In this document: positions 1 to 4,204 of the stretch, one piece after another
Numbering within the stretch: position 1 is the stretch's first letter
Layout: every line of letters begins with the position of its first letter
Assembly (NCBI GenBank): GCA_038329845.1
Contig: JBBQNJ010000128.1
Coordinates: 1-5,642, forward strand
DNA: 5,642 nucleotides
Reading direction: 5' to 3'
From: JBBQNJ01 sp038329845
GTDB lineage: Bacteria; Planctomycetota; Phycisphaerae; Tepidisphaerales; Tepidisphaeraceae
Program-made: the position numbers and the translations under genes
The notes under the pieces: generated by a model
The model's input: only the letters and a program-made list of their open reading frames with translations
Databases searched by the model: none
Told to the model about the DNA's origin: nothing

Positions 1-129
1 TTGGCGGTGAACAAACGTCGTGACCGCCATGAGCCGCGGGTCATCAAGGACTTGCAGGACACCTATCGAAAAATGACGATTCCCCGACGTAAACTGAAGA
101 AAACAATGAAAGCGGGGAGCGTTAAGTGA
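1..129 (+). CDS. IS4-like DDE transposase, C-terminal tail (5' part outside window)
   Basis: An open frame enters from the left edge and ends at TGA 127-129. The visible ~42 residues are strongly basic (KRRDRHEPRVIK, then YRKMTIPRRKLKK). From memory, this resembles the extreme C-terminus of IS4-family transposases common in planctomycetes, where an R-x-DR-x-EPR-x-xK motif is followed by a P-R-x-x-L end. No catalytic DDE residue is in view, so activity cannot be judged. The stop codon lies inside the terminal repeat that starts at 122, as expected when a transposase gene runs to the end of its element. The TTG at base 1 is only the window edge and not a proposed start. The family call is moderately secure; the exact IS is unknown. 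Confidence 0.65.
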   Translation: MAVNKRRDRHEPRVIKDLQDTYRKMTIPRRKLKKTMKAGSVK

Positions 130-165
130 ATGGCATTCGGGGCACTAGGAATGCCATTCACTTAA
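122..165. repeat. 17-bp perfect inverted repeat at transposon end
   Basis: TTAAGTGAATGGCATTC (122-138) is followed by a 10-base loop and its exact reverse complement (149-165), a very stable hairpin. The left arm plus loop (122-148) is one copy of a 27-base sequence that recurs at 234-260 with one difference. The arm contains the transposase stop codon. It is best read as the terminal repeat of the element, with a second, oppositely oriented half copy abutting it at 149. It could also act as a transcription stop for the transposase, but no T-tract follows. Confidence 0.75.
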
Positions 166-233
166 GGGCCAAAGTTGGCGAACTCAACTGCCGTATTCGC
201 CCGATACGGCCGATTTTCCCAGACGTTTGTACC

Positions 234-293
234 TTAAGTGAATGGCATTCGGGACACTAGACATTGTGACACCGCCGTATTGTCTAGTGTCCC
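234..293. repeat. Second copy of 27-base terminal repeat with inverted half copy
   Basis: Bases 234-260 repeat 122-148 with a single G-to-A difference. The last ten bases plus ACA (251-263, ending CACTAGACA) have an exact inverted partner at 281-293 (TGTCTAGTGTCCC), giving a 13-bp stem with a 17-base loop. The first hairpin pairs the left half of the repeat, whereas this one pairs the right half. The spacer between the two copies carries a small separate hairpin, GCCGTAT (190-196) against ATACGGC (204-210). Together they look like nested or remnant element ends. Confidence 0.65.
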
Positions 294-358
294 CTTGTGC
301 CAGGGTGGAGATCAGAAGGCAATTGAATTCCGAAGCTATTTTGTTGATTTGCATCGAT

Positions 359-363
359 AGGAG
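359..363 (+). promoter_or_regulatory. Shine-Dalgarno AGGAG ahead of an ACG codon
   Basis: AGGAG lies 6 bases before the ACG at 370-372. The spacing is ideal for a start codon there, and this is the main reason for suspecting that 370-567 was once a normal gene with ATG at 370. Confidence 0.45.
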
Positions 364-369
364 CACCCT

Positions 370-567
370 ACGACACGCTACTACGCGAATGCTGTCGGCA
401 TTCTGTTGATTGCTTTGGTGTCTCTGGTCTGGGGATTTGCACCGGCATCTGAATACGCGCCCGCGGTCACGACATCCCCTACTTCGAGCCCGTCAGAGAG
501 ACTCGAAGAGCCGGCGTACGCCGGACCAAAAGATGCCGGACGCATGGACTTGCGAATGTTGCGCTGA
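370..567 (+). pseudogene. Small secreted/membrane peptide ORF lacking a normal start codon
   Basis: The frame is open from the TAG at 358-360 to TGA 565-567, 65 codons counted from ACG 370. It reads as a short polar N-terminus (TTRYYANAV), a hydrophobic stretch of ~16 residues (GILLIALVSLVWGFA, residues 10-24), then a Pro/Ser/Thr/Glu-rich tail ending in RMDLRMLR. That is the plan of a signal peptide or single membrane anchor with a small exported tail. There is no in-frame ATG, GTG or TTG before the hydrophobic segment; the first are within it (TTG 406, TTG 415, GTG 418) and would destroy it. The AGGAG at 359-363 points to codon 370, which is ACG. A single T-to-C change from ATG would explain this. 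I do not recognise the family. It may be real with rare ACG initiation, a decayed gene next to the IS scar, or chance. Confidence 0.4.
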
Positions 568-640
568 GGTCCCCACGGAGACTGGCTTCGCCGCAAAATA
601 CGGCGGCCGTCACCACCTTCATGGAGTGGCGGGGTTCCAG

Positions 641-658
641 TTGTGATTTCTTTCACAA
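641..658. promoter_or_regulatory. CRP/FNR-type palindrome TTGTGA-N6-TCACAA
   Basis: The two 6-base arms are perfect inverted repeats separated by six bases (TTTCTT). This contains the classical CRP-family half-site arrangement TGTGA-N6-TCACA. Its centre lies about 50 bases upstream of the transcription start predicted from the -10 box at 688-693. It stands directly in front of the hemerythrin-like gene, so an activator of the CRP/FNR/DNR superfamily is a reasonable inferred regulator. No such regulator gene is in the window. Confidence 0.5.
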
Positions 659-664
659 TTCACT

Positions 665-693
665 TTCAATTCCATACCTCCTTGTGCTATATT
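665..693 (+). promoter_or_regulatory. Promoter of the hemerythrin-like gene
   Basis: A TATATT -10 box (688-693) is preceded by TGC, an extended -10 element. A weak -35 (TTCAAT, 665-670) lies 17 bases further up. The local drop to AT-rich sequence between GC-rich coding regions supports a promoter. Transcription would start near 699-700, about 23 bases before the ATG. The weak -35 next to a CRP-like palindrome fits an activator-dependent promoter. Confidence 0.5.
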
Positions 694-722
694 CTCATTA
701 TCCACCAACCGGGAGGTTTTTG

Positions 723-1196
723 ATGTCCGCCACCGAATCGTCCGAAGTCGTTTCCGCGTGTCGCGCTGACACGCCGGATTGTGAGCAGATTCGCCTTTCT
801 CTCAGCCGAGTCGTTGAGCAGGTTGCCGCCGAGCAATGGACCCGAAGCCCGGCATCCGGAAAGATTCTCCTCGCGGAGCTGACTCAGCTTCGCGCCGATC
901 TTCGCCGGCATGTCACGGAAGCCGAAGGGCCGGGCGGGCTGGTGCAATGCGTGCAGAAGCAATGCCCGTGGATGGACCAGCGGGCCGAAAAGCTGATGCG
1001 CGAACACGCGGCACTGGATGAGTGGCTGGCGGGGCTGGAGATGATGCTGCGCCAGTGCGACGGGGCCGACCCCGGCCAATGCGCCGCCGTGCGCAAGAGC
1101 GCCGCCGAGCTGCTCCAGTCGCTTCGCGCCCATCAAGAAGCCGGCAACACCCTGGTCCTCGACGCCTACTGGACGGACTTGGGCGTTAAGGGGTAG
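723..1196 (+). CDS. Hemerythrin-like (HHE) four-helix protein, degenerate metal ligands
   Basis: The protein has 157 residues. The start at ATG 723 is fixed by GGGAGG at 711-716, six bases upstream; a longer in-frame extension to 621 has no such site and would run through the promoter. After a ~20-residue Cys-containing lead comes an all-helical domain. It includes L-R-R-H63-x4-E68 with a nearby GG, an E94-H95 pair followed by L-x3-L, and a final helix with H137 ending DAYWTDLG. This order matches soluble hemerythrin-like proteins, which bind a di-iron centre and sense or carry O2 or NO. Two expected features are missing: an N-terminal helix histidine, and a Glu four residues after H137, where Gly141 sits. 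Metal binding may therefore be altered or lost. Six cysteines (residues 13, 20, 76, 81, 112 and 120) are notable for a cytosolic protein. It stands alone behind its own promoter. The fold is likely; the function is uncertain. Confidence 0.7.
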   Translation: MSATESSEVVSACRADTPDCEQIRLSLSRVVEQVAAEQWTRSPASGKILLAELTQLRADLRRHVTEAEGPGGLVQCVQKQCPWMDQRAEKLMREHAALDEWLAGLEMMLRQCDGADPGQCAAVRKSAAELLQSLRAHQEAGNTLVLDAYWTDLGVKG

Positions 1197-1285
1197 GGCT
1201 GTCTCATGCCACGGCTTTTTCTTGCCGGAGGAGTCGCGACTCCACAGAACCACGCTGCGCAGTCGGACTGAAATTACGAGAAAAC

Positions 1286-1367
1286 ATTCTCTCGCCACGA
1301 CGCCACGGAAGACAAGAGAAACGGTTTTTCTGTATTCGGTTGCGTCGTTGCGCCGTGGCGAGAGAAT
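1286..1367. repeat. 14-bp inverted repeat ATTCTCTCGCCACG / CGTGGCGAGAGAAT
   Basis: The arms at 1286-1299 and 1354-1367 are exact reverse complements with 54 bases between. The motif belongs to the same dispersed family as the tandem copies that follow. The right arm overlaps the start of the first tandem unit. Confidence 0.65.
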
Positions 1368-1601
1368 CATCTGAACTTTCCCCCCGCGTGCGATTGACGA
1401 TTCCTCGGCTGACGACGGGCGGCCGCTGCAACAAGGCACCGGAGACCGTCAGGCTCTCCGTCGCTTTCGTTGCGTCGTTGCGAGAGAATCATCTGAACTT
1501 TCCCCCCGCGTGCGATTGACAATTCCTCGGCTGACGACGGGCGGCCGCCGCAACGAAGCACCGGAAACCGTCAGGCCCACCGTCGCTTTCGTTGCGCTGT
1601 G
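1358..1601. repeat. Two tandem copies of a 122-bp unit
   Basis: Unit 1 is 1358-1479 and unit 2 is 1480-1601. I count seven internal substitutions and three more at the junction end, and no indels, about 92% identity. Each begins GCGAGAGAATCATC and ends in a GTCGCTTTCGTTGCG stretch. A third copy begins at 1602 but loses similarity after about ten bases. The differences show no coding bias, so this is a non-coding duplication. Confidence 0.8.
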
Positions 1602-1782
1602 GCGAGAGAATTCATTGCATCGACGCCGACTGCGCGGAGCCGTTTGGCGAAGATCCGACTCACGAGACCGATCAGTCCAAAAGACCGCTTTGGCGCGCAA
1701 CGGTGCAAGGGGATACAGAAAACCGGCAACTCCACTTCGTCTTTCGCAGCGCCGTGGCGAGAGCTTTTCCCGGCAAACGCGG

Positions 1783-2397
1783 TCAGTTCTGGTACGATCG
1801 CAGGACGCCGATGACGACGCCTTGGATGCGGCATTGGTCGGCATTGACGATGCGCGGAGCCATGGTGCCGTTCGCCGGTTGAAGGCGGATTCGTCCGCCG
1901 CTTTCGCGGTAGAAGCGCTTGAGGGTGGCCTCGCCGGTGTCGAGCAACGCCACGACCTGTTCGCCATTGCGGGCGCTGTCGCGGCGTTCGATCACCACGT
2001 AATCCCCGTCGCACAGGTGATCCTCGATCATCGATTCGCCCCGGACGCGCAGGACATACACGCCCTGGCGGCTGGCGAAAAGCTGCTCGAGGTCGATCTC
2101 CTCGCGGTTCTCGACCGCCTCGATCGGCGAGCCAGCGGCGATGTTTCCCAGCAAGGGGAGCTTGGTGGGCCGATCCTCATCCGGCAGCCGGTCCGCGATG
2201 ATCTCCAAAGAGCGTGCCTTGTGCTTGTTTCGGCGGAGAATTCGCTTTTCCACCAAGCCGCCAACGTGCTCGAAGATGGTGACTTTGCTGGTTCCGAGCT
2301 GATCGGCCAGCTCCTGCATGGTTGGGGAATAACCATGGAGATGGCGATAGTTGCGAATCGCCACCAAGACATCCAACTGACGGGGGGTGAGGTTCAT
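1783..2397 (-). CDS. lexA: LexA repressor / self-cleaving SOS regulator
   Basis: The 204-residue protein (E. coli LexA has 202) represses DNA-damage genes and is inactivated when RecA filaments stimulate its autocleavage. An N-terminal winged helix-turn-helix spans about 1-65, with the HTH near 26-46 (PTMQELADQLGTSKVTIFEH); the TIFEHV recognition helix differs from the E. coli one. A linker leads to the cleavage site Ala88-Gly89 in the sequence IAAGSPI. The S24-type peptidase domain has nucleophile Ser122 in GESM and general base Lys160 in ATLKRFYR, with DGDYV between them. All key residues are intact, so it should be functional. The ATG at 2397 is chosen because AAGGAA (2405-2410) lies seven bases before it and the protein then begins MNLTPRQLDVL, typical of LexA; the frame stays open further upstream, but that part reads as shadow. 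The likely promoter and operator are ~375 bases upstream, in front of another ORF. Confidence 0.96.
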   Translation of the reverse strand: MNLTPRQLDVLVAIRNYRHLHGYSPTMQELADQLGTSKVTIFEHVGGLVEKRILRRNKHKARSLEIIADRLPDEDRPTKLPLLGNIAAGSPIEAVENREEIDLEQLFASRQGVYVLRVRGESMIEDHLCDGDYVVIERRDSARNGEQVVALLDTGEATLKRFYRESGGRIRLQPANGTMAPRIVNADQCRIQGVVIGVLRSYQN

Positions 2398-2737
2398 GAC
2401 AGCGTTCCTTGCGGGCAGCGGATTCCCGCGTGATAAGTGATGGCTCGGCTCGAGGGGCTTGGGGGTCCCCGGCGGCGTCGGCCGCGCGGCCCACGGCCTG
2501 CGCCACGGTTTCGGCATCGTCATCGGTCTGGGCCAGAAGCCCGGCCAGACCCGCCAGCAGCGCTCGAATCTCATCCGGTTCGAGAACGGCGGGCGGAACC
2601 AACAACATCGAGGCGCCCCGAGGCGACAACGACGGATCGGAGTCGATGACACGCTCGAGATCGGCCGCCTCGTCGGACCCGGCGCTCAATAACGCCGCAT
2701 CGAAGCCGCCAACCATCGCGGGGGATTCCATTCCCAT
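2177..2737 (-). CDS. Unrecognised acidic ORF upstream of and overlapping lexA
   Basis: The frame runs from ATG 2737 (GGAAAGGA eight bases upstream; a GTG at 2755 is an alternative) to a stop at 2177-2179, 186 residues. The first ~105 residues look like a genuine bacterial protein: acidic, with amphipathic helical stretches (DEAADLERVIDSD, PDEIRALLAGLAGLLAQTDDDAETVAQAVGRAADAAGD). After about residue 115 the frame enters lexA out of phase and the composition turns to Pro/Arg/Gly/Ser with no plausible fold. So either the true C-terminus is short and a frameshift (real or sequencing) near 2400-2470 hides an earlier stop, or the overlap is real. The third frame ends at TCATGA, exactly overlapping the lexA ATG, which suggests an ancestral coupled stop. 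The promoter at 2785-2814 lies directly in front, so this is the first gene of the lexA transcript. I do not recognise a family. Confidence 0.5.
   Translation of the reverse strand: MGMESPAMVGGFDAALLSAGSDEAADLERVIDSDPSLSPRGASMLLVPPAVLEPDEIRALLAGLAGLLAQTDDDAETVAQAVGRAADAAGDPQAPRAEPSLITRESAARKERCHEPHPPSVGCLGGDSQLSPSPWLFPNHAGAGRSARNQQSHHLRARWRLGGKANSPPKQAQGTLFGDHRGPAAG
2405..2410 (-). promoter_or_regulatory. lexA ribosome binding site (AAGGAA)
   Basis: This site on the minus strand lies seven bases upstream of the ATG at 2397. It decides the lexA start against the longer in-frame extension to 2652. Confidence 0.7.
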
Positions 2738-2771
2738 CGGCCGCATCCTTTCCACCCACCCATGTTTGGGG

Positions 2772-2789
2772 AGTGTTTAGGTGAACACT
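2772..2789. promoter_or_regulatory. Probable LexA operator: AGTGTT-N6-AACACT palindrome
   Basis: The 6-base arms are perfect inverted repeats. The core reads TGTTT-N4-GAACA, one base from TGTTC-N4-GAACA, a LexA motif I recall for Verrucomicrobiota, another PVC phylum. The site covers the -10 box (2785-2790) and predicted start of the minus-strand promoter, the right place for a repressor. Autoregulation of the lexA transcript is the natural inference. Confidence 0.6.
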
Positions 2790-2814
2790 ATCCTAACATC
2801 GGAACGTTTGTCAA
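2785..2814 (-). promoter_or_regulatory. Promoter of the ORF-lexA transcript
   Basis: On the minus strand a consensus TTGACA -35 (2814-2809) is followed after 18 bases by TAGTGT (2790-2785). Transcription would begin near 2778, about 40 bases before the ATG at 2737. The -10 box lies inside the palindrome at 2772-2789. Confidence 0.65.
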
Positions 2815-2880
2815 GAGGCGATAAAAAGTTTTCGCCTCATCTCGCCCCCCTGCCGCTCCTACGCGATCGGCAGAGCGTTC

Positions 2881-2981
2881 CGGTGAGTCTGTCTCACCTC
2901 AATGGTCGCCTGCATGACGGCGCGGCAGTGCCCGTCAAGCTCGACGATGAGTCTGTCTGACCTCGAAGGTCGCCTGCATGA
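2881..2981. repeat. Pair of 37-base direct repeats
   Basis: Bases 2881-2917 and 2945-2981 match with four substitutions at a 64-base period. Copy 1 contains a perfect small hairpin, GGTGAG-TCTGT-CTCACC (2882-2898), which two of the substitutions disrupt in copy 2. Read on the minus strand both copies begin ATGCAGGCGACC and would encode nearly the same peptide (MQAT-I/F-EVRQTHR). They lie between the lexA promoter and the stop of the Yip1-like gene. Confidence 0.65.
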
Positions 2982-3011
2982 GCCTGCTTCTACCCGAAAA
3001 CTTCCGGCCTG

Positions 3012-3713
3012 TCAGAAGGTCGCCACCCACCAGGCGACGCGGGCGGCGAAATAGACCCCAGCACCGATCCCGGCGGCAGCGCCGACCGCCAGCAGCGTGC
3101 AGACGATGGCTCCGCTGAACTTGACTTCCAATCGATGAATCGCCGCCACGATCAGCAGCACCACAATCCACGCGCCCGCGGCGAGCGGCCCGAGGATCGG
3201 GATCGGCGCCAGCAGCGACGGGCCGAGGCAGTAGGCGTAGACATTGTGGATCAGCGTCGCCGGTGCCTGCTGGCGGGCATCGCCACCGGCCACCAGAGTG
3301 ACGACCAGGGTTCTGGTGAACCGAAGAAACAGGAAGACCGCGACCGAGGCGATGACGAGCTGGAAAATCGCCACGAGGATAAGGGTGAGAAGAGCTTCCT
3401 GGGCCAGTTCCCCGCTGCGCCACTGGATGAGCAGCGAGTGGATGATCCAGCTCACTCCCCACAGCATGCCGCACACCAGTGCGAAGGCGCTGGCGTCGGA
3501 GCGGGTTTCGGGACGCCGAATCGACCACAGATTGGCGACGGGTCGAAACATCATCCCGAAGCAGGTGCGCACGAAGGCGCCGATCAACCCGTGCGACCCG
3601 CGATCCTCCCAGGGCGTGCCGCCGCCCGGCTTCATCAAGTCGATCCGCTGCGTCTGCTTTTTTCGTAGCGAGGGGATATCGACTTCAGGCACGGTGATAG
3701 GGGCTTTGCTCAT
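3012..3713 (-). CDS. Yip1-like polytopic membrane protein
   Basis: The protein has 233 residues. ATG 3713 is supported by AGGAG eight bases upstream. A soluble, charged N-terminus (1-45) is followed by FGMMFRPVANLWSIRRP (52-68), the amphipathic entry segment seen before the membrane region in Yip1-type proteins. Hydrophobic segments lie at about 76-97, 108-131, 157-176, 177-193 and 199-222. The fourth and fifth read LGPSLLAPIPILGPLAAGAWIVVLLIVAAIH, close to the AY-x-x-x-P-x-L-x-x-IP-x-LG-x-x-x-x-x-W pattern of the Yip1 family. Bacterial members sit in the inner membrane; their function is largely unknown. It is transcribed divergently from the small lipoprotein gene and looks monocistronic. 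The membrane topology is secure; the Yip1 family is probable. Confidence 0.75.
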   Translation of the reverse strand: MSKAPITVPEVDIPSLRKKQTQRIDLMKPGGGTPWEDRGSHGLIGAFVRTCFGMMFRPVANLWSIRRPETRSDASAFALVCGMLWGVSWIIHSLLIQWRSGELAQEALLTLILVAIFQLVIASVAVFLFLRFTRTLVVTLVAGGDARQQAPATLIHNVYAYCLGPSLLAPIPILGPLAAGAWIVVLLIVAAIHRLEVKFSGAIVCTLLAVGAAAGIGAGVYFAARVAWWVATF

Positions 3714-3768
3714 GGTGGAATCTCCTGCGGTGGCCAGGCGGCATCAGGTCGCGGGGTCGCGGCGCGCC

Positions 3769-3799
3769 ACTATACCGCCATCGCCCCTAGACTTCCCAA
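3769..3799 (-). promoter_or_regulatory. Possible promoter of the Yip1-like gene
   Basis: The minus strand has a good TATAGT -10 box (3774-3769). A poor -35 (TTGGGA, 3799-3794) is 19 bases upstream, a long spacer. The predicted leader is about 48 bases. The divergent lipoprotein gene on the plus strand has no equally clear promoter. Confidence 0.35.
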
Positions 3800-3829
3800 T
3801 CCCCGTCTGGAGATTATGCTTAGGCGACC

Positions 3830-4048
3830 ATGAGAAGCAGCCGTTGGGGCATGTCGTGCGGGGGGTTGATCCTGCTGGCGGTGTTGTCGGGGTGCCAGCC
3901 GACGCTGGAGACCGGCTACAGGCCGCGTCCGCTCAACGCCAGCGAGGCGCAGATGCGCGGCTACTACGCCCCGGCGTTCAGCCGCGATTCGCGGGCCGCC
4001 GAGGAAGAGCGGGCCCAGCAGCTTCAATCGCGCCGGCCGACCCGCTAG
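3830..4048 (+). CDS. Small lipoprotein, conserved-looking hypothetical
   Basis: The protein has 72 residues. The signal peptide (MRSSRWGMSCGGLILLAVLS) ends in a lipobox LSGC with acylated Cys22, so the mature part is ~51 residues anchored to a membrane. Mature residues 2-4 are Q-P-T with no Asp at +2, so outer-membrane sorting would be expected under the proteobacterial rule. The mature part has a Tyr/Pro-rich segment (TGYRPRPLNASEAQMRGYYAPAFS) and a highly charged helical tail (SRAAEEERAQQLQSRRPTR). From memory, small planctomycete lipoproteins with a YYAP-x-F segment exist, but their function is unknown. AGG at 3822-3824 gives a weak ribosome site five bases before the ATG. Confidence 0.7.
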   Translation: MRSSRWGMSCGGLILLAVLSGCQPTLETGYRPRPLNASEAQMRGYYAPAFSRDSRAAEEERAQQLQSRRPTR

Positions 4049-4189
4049 CCGAGACGGGGTCTGTGGATTTAGGCCAAATTTCGACATTCAACCCGCGTTG
4101 GCGCTTGAAAAAACCGCATTTGGAATTTGAAATCCCCCGACAAACCCGACGCCGAGTCGCCGCGAATGGAATCGCCGCGGCCCACGCGC

Positions 4190-4201
4190 CTACAGTTGTA
4201 G
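4190..4201. promoter_or_regulatory. CTACA-N2-TGTAG palindrome just before the TPR gene start
   Basis: Perfect 5-base arms flank GT. The inner part is TACA-N2-TGTA, the core of operators bound by BlaI/MecI/CopY-type winged-helix repressors. It ends three bases before the ATG at 4205, where a bound repressor would block transcription or initiation. The TACAGT inside it could also serve as a -10 box, which would make the transcript leaderless; no Shine-Dalgarno is visible here. Confidence 0.4.
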
Positions 4202-4204
4202 CGA

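Larger units (their letters stand above)
1197..1782. other. Gene-free repeat-rich intergenic region
   Basis: Nothing here codes convincingly on either strand. The open frames that exist are translations of the repeats. The region holds a 14-bp palindrome GGAGTCG/CGACTCC (1230-1243), a pair of inverted CGTGGCGAGAGAAT arms (1286-1299 and 1354-1367), and a 122-bp tandem duplication (1358-1601). A further GCGCCGTGGCGAGAG copy sits at 1749-1763, identical to 1350-1364. It lies between the ends of the convergent hemerythrin-like gene and lexA. No classical hairpin plus T-tract terminator was found for either. Confidence 0.6.

Noticed and set aside
184..366. 60-residue minus-strand open frame
   Set aside because: It spans the terminal-repeat hairpins at 234-293, has no ribosome site at its start and no recognisable composition; it is a by-product of the repeat region.
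1201..1243. Terminator for the hemerythrin-like gene
   Set aside because: The T-rich stretch at 1216-1220 precedes the GGAGTCG/CGACTCC palindrome instead of following a hairpin, so it is not a standard intrinsic terminator on the plus strand.
687..1439. 250-residue minus-strand frame opposite the hemerythrin-like gene
   Set aside because: It reads antisense through the hemerythrin-like gene and into the dispersed repeat; the plus-strand gene has the ribosome site, promoter and domain match.
1367..1967. Minus-strand frames at 1367-1561 and 1449-1967 sharing a peptide with 1204-1434
   Set aside because: The shared peptide is simply the translation of the 122-bp non-coding repeat; the rest is an off-frame reading of lexA.
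1510..2433. 307-residue plus-strand open frame
   Set aside because: It is the antisense of lexA, open because of GC-rich codon bias; lexA has all catalytic residues.
2409..2780. Plus-strand frames opposite the ORF upstream of lexA
   Set aside because: They are Ser/Arg/Ala-rich with no ribosome site, and run against the clear minus-strand promoter.
2935..3528. 197-residue minus-strand frame overlapping the Yip1-like gene
   Set aside because: It is an off-frame reading rich in Arg/Pro/Gly; the alternative frame gives a clean multi-span membrane protein with a good ribosome site.
3788..3820. TATGCT as a plus-strand -10 box for the lipoprotein gene
   Set aside because: No -35 at suitable spacing, and the implied start would fall only about three bases from the ATG.
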